Below, piece by piece: positions 17,479 to 25,439 of a DNA stretch of 47,345 bases. The DNA is from Gammaproteobacteria bacterium UBA2965. Lineage in GTDB: Bacteria > Pseudomonadota > Gammaproteobacteria > Pseudomonadales > Azotimanducaceae. The position numbers and the translations under genes are program-made. The DNA lies in contig DEBD01000046.1 in NCBI GenBank assembly GCA_002348385.1, forward strand, positions 54,899-102,243. The letters run 5' to 3'. Numbering within the stretch: position 1 is the first letter of the stretch; each line of letters opens with the position of its first letter. Under the pieces are notes generated by a model. It ran no database searches. It had not been told where the DNA came from and saw only the letters and a program-made list of their open reading frames with translations.

Positions 17479-17793
17479 ATGAGCAAGGACATTCCAAAAG
17501 ACCCGGGTGAGGCGCTACGCCGCCTGCTCAACCAATGGGAGCGCGGCTTCGAGGAGATCGCCGGTCGTTTCATGGGCGAAGCCGAGTGCGAGCGCTCCAA
17601 AGCGCAACTGGACGAACTTCAGTCGCGAGCGCGCAAGACTTTTGGCGAGTTCATGGCACAGAACCTGTCCGCGGCCGACATGCCCACCCGTGATGACCTA
17701 GTGCAACTGACCGAGGCGGTGGCCGCCCTCGACGAACGCCTGGCCCGCGTAGAAGCGATGCTCGCTAACAAAGCGCTCGAACGAGACACGTAG
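17479..17793 (+). CDS. small coiled-coil protein, phasin/PhaE-like
   Basis: A 104-residue, highly charged helical protein with no membrane segment. The N-terminal half (GEALRRLLNQWERGFEEIAG) and the C-terminal heptad stretch (LTEAVAALDERLARVEAMLA) resemble the ends of polyhydroxyalkanoate granule-associated proteins and PhaE. No PHA synthase is nearby, so this is a fold-level resemblance only. The 250 bases before it hold no supported gene. It ends about 60 bases before the convergent GST gene. Confidence 0.6.
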   Translation: MSKDIPKDPGEALRRLLNQWERGFEEIAGRFMGEAECERSKAQLDELQSRARKTFGEFMAQNLSAADMPTRDDLVQLTEAVAALDERLARVEAMLANKALERDT

Positions 17794-17853
17794 CCACGGC
17801 GCACACCGAGACCAGGGAAAGACCACGCCGCCCAGCTCGAAAACAATGTTCGT

Positions 17854-18465
17854 CTACGCGTCGGCGCTAGCCCGCCGGGACACTCTCTGAAACAATTCGT
17901 GTATATTCTTGTTACCTTCGTCGTAGGGCTGACCGACGGTCTTGCCGAACGCAAGAAAGCAGTAGAGCAGCACGTCGGCCAGAGTAAACCGATTGTCGCA
18001 AACAAACTCGCGACCTTTCAGCAGACCATCCAGCCAGGCTATCCGGTCTGCGACAATTCGCTTTAACCCTTCCGAGGCTTCTGGAACAGTGATGATGCGA
18101 TCCTGATAGATGGATAGCCCCTCACCAAAGCGAAACGCGACCGTCATAGGCTCGCAGATGTTCAAATCGATTCGGCGGGTCCACATGCGCGTCTCCGCGC
18201 GCTCTTCAGGCGTGTTCCCAAGCAAGGAATCACCCGGCGCGGATTCGTCCAGATACTCGCAAATGGCGGTAATCTCGCTGATGTAATCCCCGTTATCGAG
18301 TTGTAGCGTGGGCGACTGGCCCGACGGATTCTTCTCCACGTAGGGCGCCTGGCGGTTCTCGGCTGCCAGGACATCCACCTCTTCTATTTCCAGGTCAATG
18401 CCACGCTCGGCGGCAAACATGCGCACCACGTGGGGATTAGGGCCCAGAGAATTCAACAATTTCAT
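17854..18465 (-). CDS. glutathione S-transferase family protein
   Basis: A 203-residue protein with an N-terminal thioredoxin-like domain (MKLLNSLGPNPHVVRMFAAE) and the glutathione-binding turn NPSGQSPTLQLDNGDYISEITAICEYLDE, with the usual Pro and the Glu/Ile pair. The helical C-terminal domain contains FTLADVLLYCFLAF, the conserved N-capping motif. GSTs conjugate or use glutathione in detoxification and in some ring-cleavage or isomerisation steps. The catalytic residue cannot be fixed, but Ser6 or Asn10 lie in the right place. It is divergent from the sulfotransferase gene, about 100 bases away. Confidence 0.85.
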   Translation of the reverse strand: MKLLNSLGPNPHVVRMFAAERGIDLEIEEVDVLAAENRQAPYVEKNPSGQSPTLQLDNGDYISEITAICEYLDESAPGDSLLGNTPEERAETRMWTRRIDLNICEPMTVAFRFGEGLSIYQDRIITVPEASEGLKRIVADRIAWLDGLLKGREFVCDNRFTLADVLLYCFLAFGKTVGQPYDEGNKNIHELFQRVSRRASADA

Positions 18466-18568
18466 GTCGGTCGTTCCGAATCAAAGCGCAGATTCTATGG
18501 ATCGGGTGTGAAGTTCGCTAGCGGTTCGCGTCTTGTGGGGCCCACGTGTTCTACCCCACAATCCATGG

Positions 18569-19492
18569 ATGAGAAAAACACCACAGCGCACGCGCGTTCT
18601 GCAGAACCACCACATGGACTCCCGCCGCTGGGACTGGTTCACTCCCCGCGACGACGACATCATCATCGCCACGTCTTACAAGGCGGGCACCACATTCACC
18701 CAGACCATTGTTGGCAACCTGATCTTCCCCGACGGCAACCTGCCCGGGCCGGCATCGTTCATCTCGCCATGGCTGGACATGCGGGTGTTTCCACTGGAGT
18801 TGGTGCTTGCGCAGTTGGAGGATCAAACCCACCGGCGCTATATCAAAACGCACCTGCCCCTCGACGCGCTCCCCTATTACGAGAACGTGAAGTACCTGTG
18901 CGTGTCGCGGGACCCGCGAGATGTTTTCATGTCGCTACTCAACCACTGGGGCAGTCATACCCCCGAGTTCTACGCCAGGATAAACAACATCCCCGGCATG
19001 GTGGGCGAGCCCATGCCGGAGTTCGTGAACGACATCAAAGCCACATGGCGTAACTGGATAACAAAAAGCAGCTTTCCAGAAGACATCGGCGGCTATCCCT
19101 TCTGGTCACATCTCAGCTACGGCTTGTCGTTCTGGGAGTATCGCGACGCGCCGAACATCAAGATGCTGCACTTCAACGACCTGCTGGCAGATCTGGACGG
19201 CGAAATGCGGCAGATTGCGGAGTACCTGCAGATTGACGTTCCCGAAGCGCAATGGGACGACGTGGTGAAACGGTGTACGTTCGCCGAGGTGAAGAAGGAC
19301 CCCTCAAAGGTAGTGGGGCCCAACATCGACTTCGGATTCAAAGGCGGCGCCGACACCTTCATCCACAAAGGAACCAACGGACGCTGGGTGGGGGTGCTGG
19401 ACGACGAAGATATAGCTTTGTACGCCGAGGCCATGGCCAAACTACCCGCCGACTACGCGCACTGGTCAGAGCACGGCAAACTATCGGACTGA
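18569..19492 (+). CDS. cytosolic-type sulfotransferase (PAPS-dependent)
   Basis: Transfers a sulfuryl group from PAPS to a hydroxyl or amine. The start is put at the ATG of MRKTPQRTRVLQNHHMDSRRW, which matches the family's usual N-terminus; an ATG-like codon 12 residues earlier has no extra support. The product is 307 residues. The 5'-phosphosulfate loop is TSYKAGTTFTQTIV, with the catalytic Lys. The histidine expected at the active site is in RYIKTHLPLDALP, the 3'-phosphate loop is CVSRDPRDVFMSLLNHW, and the C-terminal PAPS segment is IHKGTNGRWVGVL. The acceptor is unknown; small alcohols or sterol-like molecules are possible. Confidence 0.85.
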   Translation: MRKTPQRTRVLQNHHMDSRRWDWFTPRDDDIIIATSYKAGTTFTQTIVGNLIFPDGNLPGPASFISPWLDMRVFPLELVLAQLEDQTHRRYIKTHLPLDALPYYENVKYLCVSRDPRDVFMSLLNHWGSHTPEFYARINNIPGMVGEPMPEFVNDIKATWRNWITKSSFPEDIGGYPFWSHLSYGLSFWEYRDAPNIKMLHFNDLLADLDGEMRQIAEYLQIDVPEAQWDDVVKRCTFAEVKKDPSKVVGPNIDFGFKGGADTFIHKGTNGRWVGVLDDEDIALYAEAMAKLPADYAHWSEHGKLSD

Positions 19493-19636
19493 CCCGCCGC
19501 CCGCCTGGCAAACAGGGTGCCCGGAACTCTGCTCGCCATCACCCTGGGGTGCCGGCTAATCAGCTCTCAAGCGAGCAACGTCGTGCAATGGACTGCGACC
19601 GAGGATGCTGCCGGGCTTTCGCCAGACGCGAGGCGG

Positions 19637-20722
19637 CTAAACGCTATCGACGAGCCCAGAGCCTGGGATGCGGAGGCCTATGGCTTCCATGCGGGGCATG
19701 ACCTCGTCGCGGACAATAGGTAGGTCATCAACGAAATTTGGCGTAGCGAAAGCCATCCCATCAAGTCCAGCATCGCTCAATTGCTTGAATTGGTCGGCAA
19801 CTTCGTCCGGGTTTCCCTTCAGCAGCATGATACCTTGACCGCTGATCACGCGTTCGCGCAGCATCGGCAGCACGTCGCTTGGAATAGATTCCGAACCACC
19901 AATGATGCTCTCCCAATAGTCAGCGGCTGCCCAATCCCCGTTTTCGTGGACTAGATATTGGAAGTATTCCTCAGCTTCTTCGCTGGTCTGCCTGCACATC
20001 ACTACGCAACTTCCGAAAAGGCCGAGACCCCCGCCCCCTTCAAGTTGCCGTACGGTTTGGATTTCTTGTTCCAGCTCCTCGACCTGGGAGATGTACATGA
20101 ACAGGAAGTCAGCATGCTTAGCGGCAAACTCACGGCCAGCTGGGGAAGAGCCAGCGCTGATAATCTTGGGATCTCCGATTGGCAAGGGGTTCCCGGAAGC
20201 ACCCTTGAGGTTGAAGTACTTGCCATCGAAGTCAAATCTCTCGCTTTCGCTCCACAATCGCTTGACGATAGTCATCCACTCTTCGGTGTAGACGTAGCGT
20301 TCATCGTGCTCAAGCATCTCAACTCCGAAAAGCTCAAAGTCGGTGACGTTGAATCCCGAAACGACATTGAGCCCGAACCGACCGTTCCCAATGTGGTCAC
20401 ATGTCGTGCACTGTTTTGCCGCCATGACCGGATGAATAAATGGCGTGTGAACAGTGCCAAAAACTGTTATCCGTTCTGTTGCCTCCAGCATCCCAGCTGC
20501 CCACGTCAACACTTCCAGTCCGTATCCGTCAGTTTCGGATTCACCTCGCAGACCTGTCCACACACCAAACGGGAGGACGAAGTCGAGACCGGCCTCCTCT
20601 GCCATGAGAGCTGCCGTGACGTTGTTTTCCCACGTCGCCATCCACCGCTCTGGTGCGAGCGTTTTGGTCAGGGCCCCCCATGAGTTGGTTGCGAAGAGCC
20701 CAAGCTGGAATTCTTTCCCCAA
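19637..20722 (-). CDS. LLM-class flavin-dependent monooxygenase (SsuD/RutA-like)
   Basis: A 361-residue bacterial luciferase-like TIM barrel protein. It begins MGKEFQLGLFATNSWGALTK and shows EEAGLDFVLPFGVWTG, HIGNGRFGLNVVSGFN and the HDERYVYTEEWMTIVKRLW segment, a pattern seen in alkanesulfonate, dimethylsulfone and pyrimidine monooxygenases. These use FMNH2 supplied by a separate reductase to insert oxygen, often breaking C-S or C-N bonds or doing Baeyer-Villiger chemistry. The substrate is not readable. No reductase is adjacent; the flavin-reductase-like gene at 15850 is the nearest candidate. It is followed upstream by a co-directional GNAT gene 41 bases away, possibly cotranscribed. Confidence 0.82.
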   Translation of the reverse strand: MGKEFQLGLFATNSWGALTKTLAPERWMATWENNVTAALMAEEAGLDFVLPFGVWTGLRGESETDGYGLEVLTWAAGMLEATERITVFGTVHTPFIHPVMAAKQCTTCDHIGNGRFGLNVVSGFNVTDFELFGVEMLEHDERYVYTEEWMTIVKRLWSESERFDFDGKYFNLKGASGNPLPIGDPKIISAGSSPAGREFAAKHADFLFMYISQVEELEQEIQTVRQLEGGGGLGLFGSCVVMCRQTSEEAEEYFQYLVHENGDWAAADYWESIIGGSESIPSDVLPMLRERVISGQGIMLLKGNPDEVADQFKQLSDAGLDGMAFATPNFVDDLPIVRDEVMPRMEAIGLRIPGSGLVDSV

Positions 20723-20763
20723 GTTTTTCCCGTTTACTTTTTCAAGAGCGCTTACTGATTCCG

Positions 20764-21282
20764 TTATACGGAGGGTGCGTTCCCCTCGTAAAAGGCTGGA
20801 TGGAACGAAAACAAGCCATCGGCGCCTTCCGCGCTTAGCAGCTTGAGCTGAAAAAACGCTGCAGACTCTTCTACCGGCACGTTACGCGGTGCTAGTGAGA
20901 AACCGAACCTCTGATAGTAGAGAGGATTTCCGGTCAATACACATCCCAACGCACCCATTTTCTCGATCTCGTCGAGTCCGAACGCTATCAATTGACTCCC
21001 AATTCCTTCTCCCTGACGACTCGGTATTACTGATATAGGGCCGAGGCCAAACCAGGGCGCGGACCCATCGCTGAGTTGTACGGGAGAAAAGGTCACCTGT
21101 CCGACTAGATTTTCACCATCAACTGCTACCGCTGACAGCGAAATTTGACCCAGTTTACGCAAACGATCGACTAATTCCTGCTCATCACCACCGGCATAGG
21201 GCTGCCCTCTAAAAGCAGCTTGTGTGACACGATAAATGGCCGCTTCATCTCCAGGCCGCTCGCCTCTGACCACGATAGCCAT
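20764..21282 (-). CDS. GNAT-family N-acetyltransferase
   Basis: A 172-residue protein resembling the YhbS group. It starts MAIVVRGERPGDEAAIYRVT and has the acetyl-CoA loop in IPSRQGEGIGSQLIAFGLDE (Gln/Arg-x-x-Gly-x-Gly) around residues 87-105. The later NPLYYQRFGF segment is typical of this subgroup. The acceptor is unknown. It precedes the LLM gene on the same strand with a 41-base gap. Confidence 0.85.
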   Translation of the reverse strand: MAIVVRGERPGDEAAIYRVTQAAFRGQPYAGGDEQELVDRLRKLGQISLSAVAVDGENLVGQVTFSPVQLSDGSAPWFGLGPISVIPSRQGEGIGSQLIAFGLDEIEKMGALGCVLTGNPLYYQRFGFSLAPRNVPVEESAAFFQLKLLSAEGADGLFSFHPAFYEGNAPSV

Positions 21283-21486
21283 CGATACGGATCGTTCCGT
21301 CGGGTTTGTGGGGTAGACTACCGGTGCTTGTTCGGCTATCGCAACTGGGGCTGTTTTGGTGCAAATAAAGTCTCACCGTCAATCTCTCACCATGCGCTTT
21401 GCCGTTTTAGAGATTCGGATACCTAGGGGTAGATACCGGACCAGACTGGCGCGACGGAAGTGAACGTCAATTTAGGTTTCTGGTAG

Positions 21487-21921
21487 ATGCTCAAAAACAT
21501 TATGCCCCCCCTGTCAGACTTCATCGCGGCCGCTTTGTCCGGTTTCAGCCAATATTTCAACTTTAGAGGTAGAGCGACAAAGAAAGAGTTTTGGTACTTC
21601 GTGCTATTTTGGTTTTTAGCTTACGGAGTCGTCGCTTCAATTGATGAACTTGCGCTGGTACCAGTTGTTGATTTAACGGAGCTTCCCGGCGCTGATTTTT
21701 TGCCCTTTGCTTATCTAGATTCTCAGGTTGGTCTGCTGGTGCTGCTATACAGGCCTCTTACTGCTGTACCAACCTTGTCCGTGACGGTCCGCCGCCTTCA
21801 TGATGTCGGCAAAAGCGGCTGGCTCAGTCTCTTGTGGGTATTGCCGGTACCAGTGCTTGGGTGGTTCTGGCTGATACCGTTGCTGCTGAAACCATCGCAA
21901 GTTGAAACAGATGCCGATTGA
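21487..21921 (+). CDS. DUF805 membrane protein
   Basis: A 144-residue integral membrane protein. FSQYFNFRGRATKKEFWYFVLFW and the later SVTVRRLHDVGKSGWLSLLWVLP are the two conserved halves of DUF805. About four hydrophobic segments are visible (residues 35-50, 70-85, 105-120 and 120-136). Function is unknown. No clear ribosome site precedes either the first ATG or the one five codons later (MPPLSDF). Base composition is more AT-rich than in the core genes. Confidence 0.78.
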   Translation: MLKNIMPPLSDFIAAALSGFSQYFNFRGRATKKEFWYFVLFWFLAYGVVASIDELALVPVVDLTELPGADFLPFAYLDSQVGLLVLLYRPLTAVPTLSVTVRRLHDVGKSGWLSLLWVLPVPVLGWFWLIPLLLKPSQVETDAD

Positions 21922-22035
21922 TATTAATGCCCCCTATCGTTAGGCGTTTGCACCGTGCGGGCATGCCATCTTGCCGTCAGAAAATTAGTAATATCCTAGC
22001 GGAGAACACTCGGTCAAACCGAAAGCGGATGAACC

Positions 22036-22869
22036 ATGAACTTATTTGATTTAAGCGATCAGGTAGCTGTCGTTACCGGCGCCACCAAAGGGATCGGCCG
22101 TGGGATCGCAGAGCGACTGGCGGAGCACGGGGCCAAGGTCGTGGTCTCCAGCCGCCATCAACAAGAGTGTGATGCCGTTGCGATCGCTCTCAACGACACC
22201 TATGGCAAAGGAGCCCAAGTAGCAGTGGGCATAGCATCGGATCTCGAAGACATAGACAGCTTGCAACGCCTGATCGATGCCACCTTGGACAAGTGGGCGC
22301 GCGTGGATACGCTGGTTTGCAACGCCGCTATCCTCCCCACGATTGGGCCGTCCAAGAGTACGCCCCCAGATTTTTTCGATGGCCTAATGCGCGCCAACGT
22401 GCATCACAATTTCCGCTTGTGCCACATGGTAATTCCGCAGATGGTGGAGCGTGGCGAGGGCCGCATCATCATCATCGGTTCCGCCGATGGCGAATCGCCC
22501 ACACCCAGCCGCATGGCATACTCGCTGTCTAAGGCCGCGCTGGCGCACATGACACGCTGCCTTGCAGTGGAGTTCGCTCCGCAGGTCCGGGTCAATCTGG
22601 TGCAACCCGGAATCACCAGATCCGCTGCGTCGGAACCCGTTTGGAAGAACGAACAGGTGCTCGATAGCATTACGAAAACCATTCCTTTGGGCCGAATCGC
22701 CGAACCAGACGAGGTGGCGGCTGCCGTCATTTTTCTCGCCGGCAGCGGCGGAAAATCGACTACGGGGGCCTGCATTCCGGTTGACGGTGGCAGCGCGCGG
22801 TTGCCGGCTACAACCGAATCCGGCGACCAGATCGAAGAGATCTTCGAGCCGGACCATAAGTTCAACTAG
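22036..22869 (+). CDS. SDR-family NAD(P)-dependent oxidoreductase
   Basis: A 277-residue classical short-chain dehydrogenase. The cofactor loop is TGATKGIGRGIA (about residues 16-27), the NAA motif is in CNAAILPT, and the catalytic set is Ser in IIGSADGE plus Tyr and Lys in AYSLSKAALAH (about 160-170). The QPGITRSAAS segment and the C-terminal GACIPVDGGSARLP are standard. It most likely oxidises a secondary alcohol or reduces a ketone; the substrate is unknown. A short remnant follows 23 bases after it, and the C-C hydrolase gene comes 690 bases later on the same strand. Confidence 0.88.
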   Translation: MNLFDLSDQVAVVTGATKGIGRGIAERLAEHGAKVVVSSRHQQECDAVAIALNDTYGKGAQVAVGIASDLEDIDSLQRLIDATLDKWARVDTLVCNAAILPTIGPSKSTPPDFFDGLMRANVHHNFRLCHMVIPQMVERGEGRIIIIGSADGESPTPSRMAYSLSKAALAHMTRCLAVEFAPQVRVNLVQPGITRSAASEPVWKNEQVLDSITKTIPLGRIAEPDEVAAAVIFLAGSGGKSTTGACIPVDGGSARLPATTESGDQIEEIFEPDHKFN

Positions 22870-22892
22870 CGAAGGTGAAGGTGCGGATCGAC

Positions 22893-23006
22893 ATGAACCT
22901 GACTAGCCAGATGGCAAGGACGGTCGCGGAAGCAAATTACGCTCGGCTGTCGGCGTCGACTCCTATCGCCGCGAGGTTAGTTCTCTTGTCTGATCAATTG
23001 CTGTGA
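22893..23006 (+). pseudogene. possible N-terminal remnant of a MmgE/PrpD-family gene
   Basis: A 37-codon frame starting MNLTSQMARTVAEANYARLS and ending SDQLL resembles the first helix of MmgE/PrpD proteins. In that family a Leu-Ala-x-phi-Val-Ala pattern is followed by Tyr-x-x-Leu-Pro and a helix ending before Asp-x-x-Gly. The rest of the roughly 450-residue family is absent: a stop follows and the next 145 bases show no continuation. A GAAGGTGAAGG tract upstream could be a ribosome site. This is a pattern match from memory on a short stretch, so it may be chance. Confidence 0.3.
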
Positions 23007-23152
23007 TAACAGACACTGTCTATGCCCAGTGTCCAACAGCCACTCGGAAGAAGCACGACCTCTGCCCTCTGGCCTATCCCCGCAAACCTCAGCCTTTCTA
23101 GTTATTCGAAGTACTAGTCAGAAAACAGATTTCTTAGGTATTTTTACGGGTC

Positions 23153-23515
23153 ATGCCTCTATCAGCAAAGTTACAGGCCAGAGTCATCCGGGCGGGCCGG
23201 ATGATCGACGTGATCGAGATTGCTCAAGATGAGCAACCCATCTGTCGTGGTTCCGGTCTTGTGGTAGCCGAATTCACCGACGCCAAACTGGTCGATCTGC
23301 TATATCTGATTGATATCGGCTCCACCGACGAATGGAATTTGCAGGCGAACGCTAGCCAAGCCACTGCCCGCGCCGTCCAATTTGCGTCTGGCGATGCTGA
23401 ATATGTGATTGCTATCGCGAGCGGCAATGAGCTTCGTGAACCGGAGCCATTCGACGGCACCGACCCTGACGACGTAGCCAAGCTGATCGGAAAAGTGTAT
23501 CGAGAATTTGTCTAA
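23153..23515 (+). CDS. hypothetical protein
   Basis: A 120-residue, acidic, apparently soluble alpha/beta protein that I do not recognise. The frame reads smoothly (MIDVIEIAQDEQPICRGSGL, then LVDLLYLIDIGSTDEWNLQ, ending KLIGKVYREFV) with no low-complexity sequence. No convincing ribosome site precedes the ATG at 23153; a second ATG at MIDVIEIA is possible. It ends 43 bases before the C-C hydrolase gene on the same strand, so it may belong with it. Confidence 0.5.
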   Translation: MPLSAKLQARVIRAGRMIDVIEIAQDEQPICRGSGLVVAEFTDAKLVDLLYLIDIGSTDEWNLQANASQATARAVQFASGDAEYVIAIASGNELREPEPFDGTDPDDVAKLIGKVYREFV

Positions 23516-23558
23516 GCACATCCGAAGTTCGGGAAATTAGTTCAAGGAGCAGAGCACG

Positions 23559-24377
23559 TTGATCGTTTTCGAAGATTACCAGGACCGCTATCAAAACATT
23601 GCGCTCAGCAGAAGCGAGGCGGGGGTGCTGACGATGCGCTTACACACTAACGGTGGTAAGCACATCTTTAGCCTGCTAGCGCACGATGAAATTGCGGACT
23701 GTCTACTGCACGTCTCACGCGACTGGTACAACAAAGTGGTGATCCTTACTGGCACGGATGACGCTTTCATCGACGAATTCATGACCGACCAACCAGACGC
23801 ACCTGACTTCAAGGACACTTCTCAGTACAGCCCCACCTTCAAAGACGGTTGGTCAAAAATTCTCCCTGAAGGCCGCTATATGCAGCAAAACCATTTAGAT
23901 GTGCAGGTGCCTATGATCGCCGCGGTCAATGGTCCGGCTTCTTGGCATGCCGAGCTAGCAGTATTATGCGACATCGTTCTTTGTTCAGAAGACACCTACT
24001 TTCAGGATCTACCGCATGTGCCGAGCGGCATGGTACCGGGTGACGGCGTGCATATAATTTGGCCGGAACTGCTCGGCGTGAATCGTGGCCGTTATTTCTT
24101 GTTGACCGGGCAGAAGATATACGCCCAGGAAGCCCTCCAACTTGGCATTGTTTCCGAGGTGATGCCCCGCGACCAACTAGAACACCGTGCCAACGAAATC
24201 GCCGCGGGGTTGGCTGAGCGCGACCACATCTTCCTGCGCCACACAAGGTCTGTGCTTGTCCAAAAGTTGCGCAAACAAATGGCGGACCTGCTACCGCTTG
24301 GACTACACGCGGAATATGCGTCTGCTATGGCCGATACTGCGCTCCCAAGGCCTGAAGGGGTGCAATGGGATGACTGA
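23559..24377 (+). CDS. crotonase-superfamily C-C hydrolase resembling 6-oxocamphor hydrolase
   Basis: A 272-residue crotonase-fold protein with a TTG start nine bases after AAGGAG. It is not an ordinary enoyl-CoA hydratase. Along its length it resembles 6-oxocamphor hydrolase, a retro-Claisen enzyme that opens cyclic beta-diketones: compare NKVVILTGT, FQD-x-PH-x-PSG-x-VPGDG and NRGRYFLLTGQ. All five residues I recall as important in that enzyme (His45, His122, His145, Asp154 and Glu244) have counterparts here: His42 in AHDE, His130 in SWHAE, His153, Asp162 and Glu252. The likely reaction is hydrolytic C-C cleavage of a 1,3-diketone in a ring, without CoA. The true substrate is unknown. It follows an SDR that could make the ketone. 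Confidence 0.8.
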   Translation: MIVFEDYQDRYQNIALSRSEAGVLTMRLHTNGGKHIFSLLAHDEIADCLLHVSRDWYNKVVILTGTDDAFIDEFMTDQPDAPDFKDTSQYSPTFKDGWSKILPEGRYMQQNHLDVQVPMIAAVNGPASWHAELAVLCDIVLCSEDTYFQDLPHVPSGMVPGDGVHIIWPELLGVNRGRYFLLTGQKIYAQEALQLGIVSEVMPRDQLEHRANEIAAGLAERDHIFLRHTRSVLVQKLRKQMADLLPLGLHAEYASAMADTALPRPEGVQWDD

Positions 24378-24389
24378 TGCGCTCAAGGG

Positions 24390-25403
24390 CTAAGGTTCGC
24401 CATAAAAAGTCTCGTCGAGAAACGAAATAATTACATCAAGAGCGGGCGGTGCGTCGGCTTCAAAATTTGAACCCAGAATCAAATTAGACCCTGAATCAAG
24501 AAATGCATGTGATTTACCAACATACTCCCAATACTGCGCTTCATGCCCTGCCTGTTGGAGTGCTGCGTGGTAGGCTTTGACCGACTCCGGTGTCACCAAT
24601 GGATCTTCACTTCCAACGGTTAGCAACTGTGGTGGAAGGTGGCGATTTTCAGATAGCGGGATATTGTCTTTCGGAGAAACAGCCCTGTACATGCTTTGGT
24701 TATCCACAAGACTGTACTGGTCGCCGAAAACGCCTCTGCCGATCGCTCCATTGACTTGCCATAGGGGATTCAACGCGCTTTCGAAGCCGTTAATAGCTCC
24801 CTCATAAAAGTCGTACGGGTAGCTAAGGATGGCGGCTTGAACATCTAATCCATCTTTAGCCGAAACATCTTCCGCAGATTCTTTGGCCGGCAGATAGGTG
24901 GGAGAAAATTTAAGAGACTCGGGAGAAAAGACCCGAGAACTTAATTCCGTTCCCATATTGACGATCATTGCGCAAAGATGGCCTCCGGCGCTATCGCCAG
25001 TTACGGCTACTCGCGTGTTGTCACCAGCATAGTCTGCGATGTTTTCCTTAACCCATAAAACCGCGCCAAACGCATCACCCACGATTTCATCGAGTGTCGT
25101 TGTATTGTCGTTATCAGAGAGCAAGCGATAGTTGACGTTGCATACAACATATTCTGAATTCGTCGCGAGATATGCGGCTGGCTGATCCATGATCGACTTG
25201 TCGTTCAGCAGATAGCCACCACCATGGAACATCACGACAACGGGATACGACTCACTATCCGATTTGGGCGTGTAGATATCCATGGTGAGATCAAACCCCT
25301 GCGGGGATGCCCATAACACGTTTTTCTCAAGATAGTATTTTTCCGGGTCGTTATTCTTAATCAGTTGGGGCACCTCACAGCGTTGGGAGCCGGTCAGTAG
25401 CAC
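24390..25403 (-). CDS. alpha/beta-hydrolase, HSL/BD-FAE-like esterase
   Basis: A 337-residue serine hydrolase of the hormone-sensitive-lipase type. The oxyanion HGGG is at residues 60-63, the nucleophile Ser138 sits in GDSAGGH, the acid is in GSEDPLV and the histidine in GKSHAF near the C-terminus. No signal peptide is visible, so it should be cytoplasmic. The start is a GTG at 25401-25403; a later in-frame GTG (10 codons on) is possible. It converges on the C-C hydrolase gene with a 12-base gap and is divergent from the MFS gene by only 27 bases. It could hydrolyse an ester or lactone of the same pathway, but this is inference. Confidence 0.82.
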   Translation of the reverse strand: MLLTGSQRCEVPQLIKNNDPEKYYLEKNVLWASPQGFDLTMDIYTPKSDSESYPVVVMFHGGGYLLNDKSIMDQPAAYLATNSEYVVCNVNYRLLSDNDNTTTLDEIVGDAFGAVLWVKENIADYAGDNTRVAVTGDSAGGHLCAMIVNMGTELSSRVFSPESLKFSPTYLPAKESAEDVSAKDGLDVQAAILSYPYDFYEGAINGFESALNPLWQVNGAIGRGVFGDQYSLVDNQSMYRAVSPKDNIPLSENRHLPPQLLTVGSEDPLVTPESVKAYHAALQQAGHEAQYWEYVGKSHAFLDSGSNLILGSNFEADAPPALDVIISFLDETFYGEP

Positions 25404-25404
25404 T

Positions 25405-25439
25405 CCGGCTCAAGCGCTCGGTTTTCTTGCTTGAGTCGG
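25405..25439. repeat. 11-bp near-perfect inverted repeat between divergent genes
   Basis: CCGGCTCAAGC (25405-25415) pairs with GCTTGAGTCGG (25429-25439), with one G-T wobble in RNA, around a 13-base T-rich loop. It fills the gap between the esterase start and the assumed TTG start of the MFS gene, which lies inside the right arm. It may be an operator or an RNA hairpin at the start site. Confidence 0.6.

Noticed and set aside
19543..19551. CCTGGGGTG, matching part of the tRNA-Leu 3' end, as a possible left att site
   Set aside because: Only about nine bases match, which is expected by chance in a window of this size.
19517..19723. 69-codon frame after the sulfotransferase that begins like a lipoprotein signal
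   Set aside because: It overlaps the end of the LLM gene on the other strand and lacks a recognisable continuation. A remnant is possible but not supported.
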